A stretch of 64,000 nucleotides of DNA from Prevotella merdae (GCF_900290275.1 NZ_LT985324.1:495609-559608), one strand, 5' to 3'; counted from the first letter of the stretch, positions 31,336-41,108 are shown. Notes: generated by a model from the letters alone, not told the origin. Translations and numbers: made by a program.

Positions 31336-32424
31336 TTAATAGTCGTGGTATGCATTCTCGTGAGAACGTAAATCTGCAGAATTGGTAAAGGTTGCGCCAC
31401 ACGACCTGCATACATATTGACCATTACCACCTCCTGTTGCTATTCCAAGACCAAATCCGGTCATGGCATCTAATTGCTCTTTGGTAAAATGTTGGTTGTA
31501 CCATTCCAGTTCCTGTTTGGTAAATACTTTGGAACGAATGAAGTCGAACAGCAAACTTCTCAAGCTTATGTTTGAGCTATTACTGCGATTTACCGGTGTG
31601 GCAGTAAAGATATCCAGATTGCCATTATTTTTGTTTATTTGGAAAAGTCTCCATTTAGATGATGGATTTCCAACAGTATTGACTCCGTATGCGATAAGTT
31701 TAGAACAGATATAATCTTCTTTCAGCTTTCTTGGATAGTTACCAGAAATGGAATAATTTATTTCATCCATTTCTTCTTTGGAAATCTCTCTGTAATAATA
31801 CTGGTTTGCATAATTTCTGTTAGTCTGTACTATAATGCCACAATCGCCCCTCTTTTGTACGTTGTACGCCATTTCTAAATGGGTTATTCCGGCAGCTTGC
31901 GGTAGTAGATCTGTTAGAACATTCTCAAAGCCCGAGGGTCTTCCGAAATATTTATCCTTAGTATCTTCTCGTGTTATGACTTTATCAAATCCAGAAGGAT
32001 ATATATAATGCTTGTCGTCAAAGTCAAATACAACTGCGTCATGCCATCTCTGTCCGTTGAACATCAAATAGCCGTATTTGTTTTGTGTACAACCTAACGA
32101 CAGAAAGTAGTTTTTCATAATTGTTTTCTTCTGAGCTATACTTCCTCTTCCCCAGATTCTTGAAAGAAGATCGTCGACCTCGAAATTCATTAGACGAATG
32201 AATTCTGTTTCTTCACGAGCATTATCTTTCTTTGCAATTAGTGTATGAAACCCATTTGGGTATGGTTTTTCCAAAGTCAACTTGATTATGCCTTTGGGGG
32301 CAACAGCAATCAAGTTAATCTTATCAGGAATTTGCATTCCTTTCTTGTAGTCAGATCTAATTTGAGCTAGGGTTACTATCGATAAAGATAGTAATAATAC
32401 AGCAAAGAGAAATCTTTTCTTCAT
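31336..32424 (-). CDS. Secreted protein with a C-terminal C2H2 zinc finger
   Basis: 362 residues. Signal peptide MKKRFLFAVLLLSLSIVTLAQ. The body is not recognised; it contains a YLMFNGQRWHDAVVFDFDDKHYIYPSGF stretch. The last 26 residues form a textbook C2H2 pattern: C339-x2-C342-x12-H355-x4-H360, with Phe346 and Leu352 at the usual core positions. A Zn finger on an exported protein is odd and points to a cell-surface or toxin-like use, or to a finger that only stabilises the C-terminus. Confidence 0.75.
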   Translation of the reverse strand: MKKRFLFAVLLLSLSIVTLAQIRSDYKKGMQIPDKINLIAVAPKGIIKLTLEKPYPNGFHTLIAKKDNAREETEFIRLMNFEVDDLLSRIWGRGSIAQKKTIMKNYFLSLGCTQNKYGYLMFNGQRWHDAVVFDFDDKHYIYPSGFDKVITREDTKDKYFGRPSGFENVLTDLLPQAAGITHLEMAYNVQKRGDCGIIVQTNRNYANQYYYREISKEEMDEINYSISGNYPRKLKEDYICSKLIAYGVNTVGNPSSKWRLFQINKNNGNLDIFTATPVNRSNSSNISLRSLLFDFIRSKVFTKQELEWYNQHFTKEQLDAMTGFGLGIATGGGNGQYVCRSCGATFTNSADLRSHENAYHDY

Positions 32425-32496
32425 AATTTTTGTTTGATAATATTTGTTGTTTTTATATATTGTACTTGTTTGTCTATATTGTCGAAAGAGACGTGC

Positions 32497-33000
32497 TCAC
32501 GAGTAGTGCTTTTCAATCCAAGCCATAAGTACAGCAACAGCATATTGCTGTTCTTCCCTTGTAAGCAGCCTTCCTGCTGGTATATGATGCCATTTGGAGA
32601 AACAGCCACGGCAACAGCAGCCTGTGGCATGTTGTGCAATAAATACAGGATGTCCTCTCATAGGAGTCTGCTTGCCGTCGTTGGGAATAATAGCAGGCGC
32701 AAGACGTTTGGTCACGAAATCCTCTGCATGTTTGCGGATTGTGGCTAAACCTTTCTCGGCTATGTATTCCCTGTCCTTTTGTGAGAGGTGGAATCGGCTG
32801 CGGAATGCAGACTTTGAAAGCCTTTCAAACAAATTGGTAAAGTCATACTTATTGCTTTCGTCTGAGCTATACTCATTGCCTTTGTCTGAATTATACTCTT
32901 TGCGTTTGTCCGAGTTGTATTTCTTGTTCCATTTCGAATCGGAACTCTTTTGAGTTTCCTCCTCTTCCTCTGGGAATAAATTCAGTTCAACGTATTTCAT
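32497..33000 (-). CDS. DUF4186 protein with a repetitive N-terminus
   Basis: 167 residues. The C-terminal 100 residues match DUF4186 (FHLSQKDREYI..., GKQTPMRGHPVFIAQHAT, CCCRGCFSKWH). Function unknown; the family's His and Cys pattern suggests a metal site. The N-terminal part holds three to four 8-residue repeats (KEYNSDKG-like), encoded by 24-bp DNA repeats at about 32860-32935, which are likely variable in number. Confidence 0.8.
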   Translation of the reverse strand: MKYVELNLFPEEEEETQKSSDSKWNKKYNSDKRKEYNSDKGNEYSSDESNKYDFTNLFERLSKSAFRSRFHLSQKDREYIAEKGLATIRKHAEDFVTKRLAPAIIPNDGKQTPMRGHPVFIAQHATGCCCRGCFSKWHHIPAGRLLTREEQQYAVAVLMAWIEKHYS

Positions 33001-33032
33001 AGTTTTTTTTAATTGTGACTAATTATATAGTA

Positions 33033-33890
33033 TCAAGGTTTTCTATTCATTAGCGCCTTCTCTATACCCTCAACGCTGTCGTTGAAGCGAATGCCGAAAT
33101 TGTTTATTAGCGAACAGTCCATTGTAAGGTTTCTTGTTTGTTCGCTAAATCTTTCCTCATCGGGTAGGATAAACGTTGAAGGCTCTTTAGCGCCCATAAT
33201 ATTTGCAACTTTCAGAAACAGTGTATAGCTGTCAATATGGTTGCCACTTCCATAGTTGTATATGCCTCCAGGCAGCTCAAGTGTTTGTTCCATATTTCTT
33301 ACCACCTCCCAGATATTGGTTACGCCACGATATTCGTGTGTGGCTGCTTTGATGGTAGTGCCCTCGTCTAATGCCTTCTGAATATTTACCAATATGTTGC
33401 TGTTTAACTTCATAGGGCTACTGGGCACGTCGTACATCCATGTTAGTCTTAGAGCTACAGACATAGGATTGTTTCGCAATGCTCTTTGCTCAGCCTCAAG
33501 CTTGTGCCGACCATATACGTTGACAGGCTGAAATACATCCTGTTCCTTAAGAGGTTCTGAGACAGGAGTTCCATTATATACTTGGTCGCTGGACATAAAA
33601 ACCAGTTTGGCTCCAATATGCTTGCAAGCCTTTGCTATCTTAACGGTACCTTGCACGTTAACCCTATGCGACTCGTCAGAATGTTGCTCGCAATACCAAG
33701 TGTTGCTTAGGGCAGCGCAATGCAGTACAATATCCGGTTGAAATTGTTCCATATATGCCATAACAGCCTCTTCGCGACTGACGTTCAGTTCGCTGTGTGT
33801 TGGCAACAGCAACTCGTATTTGTCTTTATAGTATAAGGCCAACCTGCTTCCTAAGAATCCAGAGCTGCCAGTAATAAGTAATTTCTTCAT
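33033..33890 (-). CDS. RmlD-like NAD(P)-dependent sugar reductase
   Basis: Extended short-chain dehydrogenase, 285 residues. The nucleotide loop GSSGFLGSR is near the start (G-x-x-G-x-x-G). The catalytic pair appears as YGRHK near residue 132. HCAALSNTW and SSDQVYNG are RmlD/GalE-type motifs. Closest to dTDP-4-dehydrorhamnose reductase and its relatives. The substrate is not certain, since no other rml genes lie nearby. Confidence 0.82.
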   Translation of the reverse strand: MKKLLITGSSGFLGSRLALYYKDKYELLLPTHSELNVSREEAVMAYMEQFQPDIVLHCAALSNTWYCEQHSDESHRVNVQGTVKIAKACKHIGAKLVFMSSDQVYNGTPVSEPLKEQDVFQPVNVYGRHKLEAEQRALRNNPMSVALRLTWMYDVPSSPMKLNSNILVNIQKALDEGTTIKAATHEYRGVTNIWEVVRNMEQTLELPGGIYNYGSGNHIDSYTLFLKVANIMGAKEPSTFILPDEERFSEQTRNLTMDCSLINNFGIRFNDSVEGIEKALMNRKP

Positions 33891-33921
33891 CTTTTGAGAT
33901 ATTGTTTTGTGGTTTATGACT

Positions 33922-33929
33922 CAAAGGTA
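33922..33929 (-). promoter_or_regulatory. -7 box of the RmlD-like gene
   Basis: TACCTTTG on the minus strand, 32 nt before the start codon. Confidence 0.6.
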
Positions 33930-33974
33930 CTTAAAACGAAGTGAAAAACTGCCTATTGTTTAAAGAAAAATCGT

Positions 33975-33982
33975 TAAATTTG
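33975..33982 (+). promoter_or_regulatory. -7 box of the MATE gene
   Basis: TAAATTTG, 75 nt before the start codon, divergent from the RmlD-like promoter. Confidence 0.55.
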
Positions 33983-34056
33983 TAAATCCCTTTCATCTGC
34001 AATGCCAGGTATGGTGTTGTGGATGCACATAAATCAACAATTAATAAAAATATATA

Positions 34057-35412
34057 ATGTCAGAGAAACTAACAAAGGACGCGATAGACCTTAGTACGCT
34101 CAGTATTCCGCGCCTCTTCGGGCGTTATTTCCTTCCGACACTGTTAGGTATGCTCAGCATATCGGCAATGACAGCCATTGACGGCATCTTTGTAGGTCAT
34201 GCTGTAGGAGCCGACGGTATAGCAGCTATAAATATATGTGTGCCAATATTTATGGTGGTTACCGGGCTGGGTTTGATGATGGGAGCTGGCTGTTCGGTAG
34301 TTGCGTCTATACATATGTCGCAACTCAAGCTAAAGGCTGCCCGCATCAATGTAACGCAGGCATGGATATTTGCTACCATGGTTATTATTGCAATGATAAT
34401 TCCAGTTATGTTCTTCCCATCGGCAATAGGACGTATGCTTGGATCGTCGGATGCTCTGTTGCCATTGGTACGAGAGTATATGCTTGGTTTTATGCCAGGC
34501 GAGTTGTTTGGTGTGTGGGCAGCATTGCTATTATTTGTCATTAGACTTGATGGCAGTCCGCGACTGGCAATGTGGTGCAATGTGGTGTCGGCAATAGCCA
34601 ATATCTTTTTTGATTGGTATATGATAGTATACATGGGGTGGGGACTGTTTGGTGCAGCTATTGCCTCTTCGTTGAGTATGGCTATTGGTGGCATTATTGC
34701 TGTATGGTATATGTGCTTTGCGGCTCGTCAGTTGAGGCCAATACGTTTGAAGTGGAGTTGTCGTTCGTTGCTGTATTCCATACGCAATATTGGTTATCAA
34801 TGTACAATAGGCATGTCGGCACTTATGGGCGAGTGTACAATGGCTGTGCTTGCGCTTATTGGCAATTATGTATTTGGCGCTTATCTAGGCGATCCGGGAA
34901 TAGGCGCCTTTGGTATAGCTTGTTACTATACCCCCTTTGTATATATGATAGGCAACGCCGTTGCACAGTCGGCACAACCCATAATAAGCTATAATTATGG
35001 CAGTGGCGATAGCTGTCGTGTACGTTCCACATTGCGTGTGGCTCTGCTTGCTGCAGTAGTGTGTGGTGGTTCGGTGAGTACGGCATTTGTGTTCTTTCCT
35101 TATCAGCTTGTAGAATTGTTTATCAATACCAACGAGGCAGCCTTTCCACTTGCTGTTAAGGGATTTCCGCTAATGGCAACAGCGTTTGTGTTCTTCATAG
35201 TAAATCTCACGCTCATTGGCTATTATCAAAGTGTGGAGCGTGTGCGTCCGGCAATGGTATTTGCCTTGTTGCGAGGCATCTTTTTTCTTGTGCCATGCTT
35301 TCTTGTGCTGCCATTGTGGTTTGACGAAACAGGTATTTGGATTGCTCTTGGCATGTCGGAGATGCTAACAACGCTATGTATAATAGGGTATATGTGGCAT
35401 GGTAATAGGTAG
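34057..35412 (+). CDS. MATE family efflux transporter
   Basis: Inner-membrane cation-coupled drug or metabolite exporter, 451 residues with about twelve helices in two halves. Typical first-half signature: PTLLGMLSISAMTAIDGIFVGHAVGADGIAAINICVP (about 27-65). Second half: PGIGAFGIACYYTPFVYMIGNAVAQSAQPIISYNYGSG near 276-313. Substrate unknown. Stands alone before a strong terminator. Confidence 0.92.
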   Translation: MSEKLTKDAIDLSTLSIPRLFGRYFLPTLLGMLSISAMTAIDGIFVGHAVGADGIAAINICVPIFMVVTGLGLMMGAGCSVVASIHMSQLKLKAARINVTQAWIFATMVIIAMIIPVMFFPSAIGRMLGSSDALLPLVREYMLGFMPGELFGVWAALLLFVIRLDGSPRLAMWCNVVSAIANIFFDWYMIVYMGWGLFGAAIASSLSMAIGGIIAVWYMCFAARQLRPIRLKWSCRSLLYSIRNIGYQCTIGMSALMGECTMAVLALIGNYVFGAYLGDPGIGAFGIACYYTPFVYMIGNAVAQSAQPIISYNYGSGDSCRVRSTLRVALLAAVVCGGSVSTAFVFFPYQLVELFINTNEAAFPLAVKGFPLMATAFVFFIVNLTLIGYYQSVERVRPAMVFALLRGIFFLVPCFLVLPLWFDETGIWIALGMSEMLTTLCIIGYMWHGNR

Positions 35413-35468
35413 AACATGGCATACCGACTTAAGAAGAAGCAATATTTTGGAGAGTAAATACAAAAATA

Positions 35469-35507
35469 AAAAGAGGAGGGAAGCAGTGTTGCTTTCCTCC
35501 TCTTTAT
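35469..35507. terminator. Bidirectional terminator
   Basis: AAAGAGGAGGGAAGCA (35469-35484) pairs with TGCTTTCCTCCTCTTT (35489-35505). Lies between the MATE gene and the convergent DUF4270 operon. Confidence 0.8.
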
Positions 35508-35534
35508 AATAATGTGTGTATTGATCGCTAATTG

Positions 35535-35663
35535 TCAATCGTTATTAAAGCGTTCGCGAGCTCTTTTTAATATAGCCGCCACGCTGGTAGCTGGCTTTTT
35601 GGTTTGTTGCTGCTTGCGCTCTTCGTAGTCGCGTCTTTGGCGTTCGAGAAAATTATCTGCCAT
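35535..35663 (-). CDS. Small basic protein, 42 residues
   Basis: MADNFLERQRRDYEERKQQQ, then TKKPATSVAAILKRARERF. Helical and highly charged. Its start is 8 nt after the DUF4270 stop, so it is translated from that transcript. Similar short 'MADNFLE...' proteins are common in Bacteroidetes and of unknown role. Confidence 0.6.
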   Translation of the reverse strand: MADNFLERQRRDYEERKQQQTKKPATSVAAILKRARERFNND

Positions 35664-35671
35664 GACTACTC

Positions 35672-37123
35672 TTACTTAAACTTACTGTAAATAACACTAA
35701 TCTTGATTTCGCCATACTTACTGTTGCTGCCACCTACAAGACGTGTGCTCGACATGGACATGTCGTGAGTAACGCTGATAAGCTCGGGAACATTGTTTGT
35801 GGTGTTGTAGGTAACCGATACCGGAATGATAACCACCTTGTTCCAATCGGCCTTGGTACGGTCGCCCGACTGGTAGAGATGCTTTACAAGGCTGCCTATA
35901 TTGTTGAATGTATAGGTGTTGCTTGAGCTGTTGTAAGCGGCAAGGAACGACGTCTTATAGTCGGCAATACGGTTGTTTTCGAAGAACGAGTACATATCGG
36001 CCTTAGGCAATATGAGCAAAGTTTTTGGTATACCGAAGGCGTACTTGCCAGACACGGTGTTGTTGATGCGCTTAAGCACCACCTTAGCCGTGTTGATAGT
36101 GTCGTTCTTGTGGCTGTATGTCTTGCCATCGGCACCAATGTATGTCTTCTCAACAATCTCGTCAACAGGCAATGTCATCTCGGTGAAGATGCCAGCCGGA
36201 CTCTTGATATAGGTACAGGTGTTGTCGTCGACCAACTTCTTGATAACCGCCTTGTCATTAGAGATATTGGTAGTTTGAAGCACCTCTTGTGTACCAGGGA
36301 ACGATGCCATAGATGTTACGATAGTATCGCTCTTGGTTCCGTCGGTCTTGGTGTAGGTAGTCTTATGACGGAAGTACACATTAAGCTGACTAAGCGAGAT
36401 ATATGCCATAGAGCCTATACCGCCCATGGTCTTGAAGTAGAATCCCGGTACAAGATTGTGAATAAACGTGTACGAGTTCTTGAAGGTTTCAGGATTTTTG
36501 TAATACTTCTGAATAATCTTCGAGCCATAGTCCTTGTTGAGCGAAATGCGAATGTTAGGCATATAGTCGCTTCCCTTGCGTGTGCTCTCGTCGACATTAA
36601 GGTCGGTAAGAGTGTAAACCTTGTCGGCCTTGAGTGTGCTGCCAGGAGTGATATAGTCCTTCTCTGGATTGAAGTTAGAGTAGAACTTCTGTCCTTCCTC
36701 AACAGGCTTTGACAGTTCGTATGCCGAAAGCTTCATGGTAGCGAGTGAGTCGCCATAGTAGCTTGTGTAGTAGAGACGTATGTCGCAAGAGTCTGCCACA
36801 ACGTTGCCCTCTGCATCAAGGCTTATGATGTTCTGCTTTTCAGGGAATTCAAAGTTCTCTGGTGTATAGAACTGTGTCATGAAGTTGCTCGTAGTGTAGG
36901 CACCTGTCTCAGGGTCGCGCACCATACCAAGGTATCCTGTAATGCTGCGCGAAAGAACCGAGTCGGCCACGATAGATCGTGTAGTAACCTTAAAGGTGTC
37001 GGTCATAACGTTCAGCTTGTCCACATTGTCGGTAAGCGACGAGCCAATATTGTCGGTTGTGTCGTCGCACGACACAACGAAAAGAGCGGCAAGCATCAAG
37101 CCTGCCAAGTATTTTATGCTCAT
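35672..37123 (-). CDS. DUF4270 lipoprotein
   Basis: 483 residues with lipoprotein signal and lipobox VVSC (Cys19), then DDTTDNIGSSL. The rest is beta-rich, with the DUF4270 hallmarks (TRSIVADSVLSRSITGYLGMVRDPETG near 49-75). The family is restricted to Bacteroidetes and is probably at the outer membrane; function unknown. It is followed by a tiny gene and preceded by the glycogen synthase N-domain gene. Confidence 0.88.
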   Translation of the reverse strand: MSIKYLAGLMLAALFVVSCDDTTDNIGSSLTDNVDKLNVMTDTFKVTTRSIVADSVLSRSITGYLGMVRDPETGAYTTSNFMTQFYTPENFEFPEKQNIISLDAEGNVVADSCDIRLYYTSYYGDSLATMKLSAYELSKPVEEGQKFYSNFNPEKDYITPGSTLKADKVYTLTDLNVDESTRKGSDYMPNIRISLNKDYGSKIIQKYYKNPETFKNSYTFIHNLVPGFYFKTMGGIGSMAYISLSQLNVYFRHKTTYTKTDGTKSDTIVTSMASFPGTQEVLQTTNISNDKAVIKKLVDDNTCTYIKSPAGIFTEMTLPVDEIVEKTYIGADGKTYSHKNDTINTAKVVLKRINNTVSGKYAFGIPKTLLILPKADMYSFFENNRIADYKTSFLAAYNSSSNTYTFNNIGSLVKHLYQSGDRTKADWNKVVIIPVSVTYNTTNNVPELISVTHDMSMSSTRLVGGSNSKYGEIKISVIYSKFK

Positions 37124-37187
37124 AGTATTTGCAAAAATGGTGTTACTGATAAAACCTTTTTAATCTGTTTGTCACAGCATGTATGGC

Positions 37188-37985
37188 TTACAGCTCCTCG
37201 TAGAACTTCTTGTATGCCACGGTGTAGTCTTCGCCGGGGTAGGCAAGAACAGGTATGCCTTTGCTCTTGGCATATGCAATTAGTTCGGGGTTTGCACCTT
37301 CTTCTGCCTCAACTACAGCGTCGCTGTTGTCGATAGCAAGCTTGCCAAGTTCCATAAAGTCGAAGTCGTCCTTGTATGCTGAAAGGCTGTCTACAGTTAC
37401 GTCCTTGAATTCGAGACAGTTCTTGAAGTTGTCGCCAATATTCTTCTTAAGTCCGTCGGCAAAGACAGATGTCACAACCTTAGTGTCGGCAAAAGCTGGT
37501 TCGGAGTTGTATGCAGCCTTGATAAATAGTGGCACTATATAGCCCATCCATCCTTGACAGTGGATGACATCAGGCGACCAGCGCAACTTCTTGACAGTTT
37601 CGAGCACACCACGAGCAAAAAATATGGCACGCTCGCCATTGTCATCGTATTCCTCGCCATTTTCGTCTGTAGCCATCTTGCGCTTCATGAAGAAGTCATC
37701 GTTGTCGATGAAGTATACCTGCAAGCGTGTCTGTGGTATTGATGCTACCTTAATAATGAGTGGATGGTCGGTGTCGTCGATAACGAGGTTCATGCCCGAA
37801 AGACGTATAACCTCATGCAGTTGCCCCCTACGCTCATTGATGTTGCCCCACTTGGGCATGAATGTGCGAATCTCTAAACCTTCCTCCTGCATTTTGCTTG
37901 GCAGGTCTCTGCCCATTACAGAAAGTGTAGTGTCTGGAACATACGGGGATATTTCCTGATTGATGAATAAAATTTTATTTGCCAT
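37188..37985 (-). CDS. Glycogen/starch synthase N-terminal domain protein
   Basis: 265 residues from ATG 37985. It matches only the N-terminal half of GT5 glycogen synthases (FINQEISPYVPDT, then WGNINERRGQLHEV, then DVIHCQGWMGYIVPLFIK). The C-terminal catalytic half is absent, so it probably does not make glycogen on its own. Truncated forms next to panC are common in Bacteroidales, so it is likely a genuine stand-alone protein and not a fragment. Role unknown. Confidence 0.78.
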   Translation of the reverse strand: MANKILFINQEISPYVPDTTLSVMGRDLPSKMQEEGLEIRTFMPKWGNINERRGQLHEVIRLSGMNLVIDDTDHPLIIKVASIPQTRLQVYFIDNDDFFMKRKMATDENGEEYDDNGERAIFFARGVLETVKKLRWSPDVIHCQGWMGYIVPLFIKAAYNSEPAFADTKVVTSVFADGLKKNIGDNFKNCLEFKDVTVDSLSAYKDDFDFMELGKLAIDNSDAVVEAEEGANPELIAYAKSKGIPVLAYPGEDYTVAYKKFYEEL

Positions 37986-38061
37986 GCTTTTTTGTTTTAT
38001 AGGTGTGCACACTATAACGACAGACAACGACGGTGTAGCCTCATGTGTACACTTTTGTCTG

Positions 38062-38069
38062 CAAAGTTA
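38062..38069 (-). promoter_or_regulatory. -7 box of the glycogen synthase-like gene
   Basis: TAACTTTG on the minus strand, about 75 nt before the start codon. Confidence 0.55.
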
Positions 38070-38238
38070 CGAAAAAAAACTAAGATAATTGCCAAAAAAG
38101 CCGAATAACACCTTTTAAATAGTGTTTTTGCCATATTTTTAAATTAATTCTTTCTTATTTAAGAAAAAAGTTGTTATTTTGCATCGAATTTAGAAAACAG
38201 ACAAGCCCCGTGAGGGTTTTTAAAAACTTATTGTAAAG

Positions 38239-39093
38239 ATGAAACTGTTCAGAAGTATTGTTGAACTTCAGAATGAGTTGTTCGAAGTTCGGAAGGAAGG
38301 AAAGAATGTTGGTATTGTTCCTACAATGGGAGCATTGCATGAAGGTCATGCCTCACTTGTAAAGCGTAGTGTAAAGGAGAATGATGTAACCGTTGTATCT
38401 GTTTTCCTCAATCCGACCCAGTTCAATGACAAAAAAGACTTGGAGCGCTATCCGCGCACACTTGATGCCGATTGTGCCTTGCTCGAATCATGTGGTGCAA
38501 CTTATGTGTTTGCCCCATCAGTGGAGGAGATGTATCCAACACCAGACAAGCGTCAGTTTGATTTTCCGCCCGTAACCACAGTTATGGAGGGAGCTCATCG
38601 TCCTGGTCATTTCAATGGTGTGTGCCAGGTAGTATCGCGCCTGTTCTATATAGTACGTCCAGACCGTGCCTACTTTGGCGAGAAAGACTGGCAACAGATA
38701 GCAGTAGTAAAGGCTCTTGTGCGTTTCTTGGGATTAGGCGTGCAGATTGTTGAGTGCGATACAGTGCGCGAGGCTGATGGTCTTGCAAAGAGTTCGCGCA
38801 ACACATTGTTGTCTGCCGACGAGCGTGCCATAGCACCTAAGATATACGAGGCCTTGAAAGCAAGTAAGGAGTTTGCAAAGAACCACACTCTTAAGGAGAC
38901 ACACGACAAGGTAGTGGCAGACATCAATGCCGTTGATGGACTAGAGGTGGAATACTACTCAATTGTTGACGGCAACACTCTGCTTGACGTGGAAAACTGG
39001 GACGACAGCGACTATATTGCAGGTTGCATAACCGTGTATTGCGGCAAGACCCCGATACGCCTTATTGACCACATCACATACAAAAACAAGTAA
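38239..39093 (+). CDS. panC: Pantothenate synthetase
   Basis: Joins pantoate and beta-alanine with ATP to make pantothenate. 284 residues, full length. The HIGH-type motif region is [15 protein letters not shown] (about 30-44). [11 protein letters not shown] is near 147 and SSRNTLLS near 184-191 (the KMSKS-equivalent region). First gene of the panC-panD-dnaB run. Its product needs the beta-alanine made by panD. Confidence 0.95.
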   Translation: MKLFRSIVELQNELFEVRKEGKNVGIVPTMGALHEGHASLVKRSVKENDVTVVSVFLNPTQFNDKKDLERYPRTLDADCALLESCGATYVFAPSVEEMYPTPDKRQFDFPPVTTVMEGAHRPGHFNGVCQVVSRLFYIVRPDRAYFGEKDWQQIAVVKALVRFLGLGVQIVECDTVREADGLAKSSRNTLLSADERAIAPKIYEALKASKEFAKNHTLKETHDKVVADINAVDGLEVEYYSIVDGNTLLDVENWDDSDYIAGCITVYCGKTPIRLIDHITYKNK

Positions 39094-39107
39094 GCAACGA
39101 TAAAATA

Positions 39108-39455
39108 ATGATGATAGAAGTACTGAAGTCGAAACTTCATTGTGTACACGTGACACAGGCCAACCTCAACTATATGGGCAGCATAACCATTGACGAAGAC
39201 TTGATGGATGCAGCCAATATGATTGAGGGCGAGAAAGTACAGATAGTGAACAACAACAACGGCGAGCGTTTTGAAACATACATTATCAAGGGTGAGCGCG
39301 GTTCGGGATGTATATGTCTTAACGGTGCTGCGGCACGCAAGGTGGCTATCGGCGATACGGTGATTATCATTTCTTATGCACTGATGGATTTTGAGGAAGC
39401 CAAGTCTTTCCGCCCGACAGTGGTGTTCCCTGAGGACAACAAGATAGTGAAGTAA
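39108..39455 (+). CDS. panD: Aspartate 1-decarboxylase (pyruvoyl enzyme)
   Basis: Makes beta-alanine for the pantothenate pathway. 115 residues. The self-cleavage Gly-Ser is visible in [11 protein letters not shown] (Gly24-Ser25), giving the pyruvoyl group. [13 protein letters not shown] near 66-78 is the other signature. Fourteen bases after panC; one transcript. Confidence 0.95.
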   Translation: MMIEVLKSKLHCVHVTQANLNYMGSITIDEDLMDAANMIEGEKVQIVNNNNGERFETYIIKGERGSGCICLNGAAARKVAIGDTVIIISYALMDFEEAKSFRPTVVFPEDNKIVK

Positions 39456-39482
39456 ATCCGGTAAATCGCTTTTGACATATTT

Positions 39483-41030
39483 ATGCCTACTACAAATACA
39501 GACAGAAAAACGTCGCGCCAACAACAGAAGGCGTTCGACAAGAACTATGGACACTTGCAGCCACAGGCTGTAGATATGGAGAAAGTGGTCCTTGGTGCGC
39601 TCATGATAGACAAGGATGCCTTCTCCATGGTATCGGAGACGCTGCGTCCTGAGACTTTCTATGAGCCGCGACACCAGAAGATATACAATGCCATACAGAC
39701 TCTATCGGTGAACGAGAACCCTGTGGACATTATGACTGTTGTCGACGAGCTAAAGCGTGAGGGCACTTTGGAGGATGTTGGCGGTGCTCCTTACATTGTG
39801 GAGCTTAGCTCGCATGTGGCTTCGTCGGCACATATAGAATATCATGCCAAGATTCTTGCACAGAAGTTTCTTGCTCGACAGCTGATATCCTACGCCAGCG
39901 TGGTTGAGACAAAGGCCTTTGACGAGACACAGGATATTGACGAACTGATGCAAGAGGCAGAGGGCTCGCTCTTTGAACTGTCGCAGCGCAATATGAAGAA
40001 GGACTACACACAAGTAGACCCTGTCATAACACGAGCTATAGAGATATTGCAGAAGGCTTCGGAGAATGCTGGTGGTCTAACTGGTGTGCCTACAGGATAT
40101 GAGGAATTGGACAAGAAAACTAGTGGATGGCAGAGTTCGGACCTTGTGATTCTGGCTGGTCGTCCTGCGATGGGTAAGACATCATTTGCGCTATCATTGG
40201 CCAAGAACATTGCAGTGGACTACAACACACCTATAGCTTTCTTCTCTCTTGAGATGAACAACGTGCAGCTTGTAAACCGTCTTATATCTAACGTGTGCGA
40301 GATTCCTGGCAGCAAGATGCTTAACGGTCAGTTGTCACCAGACGAGTGGGAACGTCTTGACAAGAACATACGCTTGCTGCAAGGTGCGCCATTGTATATA
40401 GACGATACACCAGGTTTGTCAATTTTTGAATTGCGTACCAAGGCACGTCGTCTGGTGCGTGAGAAAGGTGTAAAGATTATAATGATTGACTACCTTCAGC
40501 TTATGAATGCCAACGGTATGCGCTTTGGTAGCCGTCAGGAGGAGGTTTCGAAGATATCGCAGTCGCTTAAGGGTCTTGCCAAAGAGCTTGATATACCTAT
40601 TATAGCACTTTCGCAGTTGAACCGTACTGTAGAGAACCGTGAGGGACTTGAAGGAAAACGTCCACAGCTTAGCGACCTTCGTGAGTCGGGAGCTATCGAG
40701 CAGGATGCGGATATGGTGCTCTTTGTGCATCGTCCAGAGTATTATCACATCCTGACAGACGAAAAGGGTAATGACCTTAGAGGTATGGCACAGATTATCA
40801 TTGCCAAGCACCGTAAGGGTGCAACGGGCGATGTGTTGCTTACCTTCCGTGGTGAATTCACACGATTCCAAGATCCGGAGAAACAGTCGGCACCGCTTAA
40901 TGACGCTCCTTTTGGATCGGAAATTATTGGCAGCAAGATGAATGGAGGTGATGCACCAATGCCGCCTGACTTTGCAGCTATGCCAGACAATGCGCCATTT
41001 GGCGATTCGTCGGAACCGGCACCATTCTAA
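39483..41030 (+). CDS. dnaB: Replicative DNA helicase
   Basis: Hexameric 5'-3' helicase of the replication fork, 515 residues. The N-terminal domain (about 25-140) has the usual LGALMIDKDAFSMV. RecA-like core: Walker A GRPAMGKTS near 224, Walker B IIMIDYLQLM near 335, and DLRESGAIEQDADMV near 400. The Pro/Met-rich tail is typical of Bacteroidetes. It lies 27 nt after panD. It could also be the helicase loaded by the mobile element's own loader. Confidence 0.95.
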   Translation: MPTTNTDRKTSRQQQKAFDKNYGHLQPQAVDMEKVVLGALMIDKDAFSMVSETLRPETFYEPRHQKIYNAIQTLSVNENPVDIMTVVDELKREGTLEDVGGAPYIVELSSHVASSAHIEYHAKILAQKFLARQLISYASVVETKAFDETQDIDELMQEAEGSLFELSQRNMKKDYTQVDPVITRAIEILQKASENAGGLTGVPTGYEELDKKTSGWQSSDLVILAGRPAMGKTSFALSLAKNIAVDYNTPIAFFSLEMNNVQLVNRLISNVCEIPGSKMLNGQLSPDEWERLDKNIRLLQGAPLYIDDTPGLSIFELRTKARRLVREKGVKIIMIDYLQLMNANGMRFGSRQEEVSKISQSLKGLAKELDIPIIALSQLNRTVENREGLEGKRPQLSDLRESGAIEQDADMVLFVHRPEYYHILTDEKGNDLRGMAQIIIAKHRKGATGDVLLTFRGEFTRFQDPEKQSAPLNDAPFGSEIIGSKMNGGDAPMPPDFAAMPDNAPFGDSSEPAPF

Positions 41031-41108
41031 TATGCGACTTGAGTTGCACTATGTTGCGGCTTGAATAAGGCTAATGTATAGACGTTTTGAATAGAAATGA
41101 AATATTAG

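Noticed and set aside
36110..36712. 200-codon plus-strand frame opposite DUF4270
   Set aside because: Shadow of the well-supported lipoprotein gene; composition is what the reverse strand of that gene gives.
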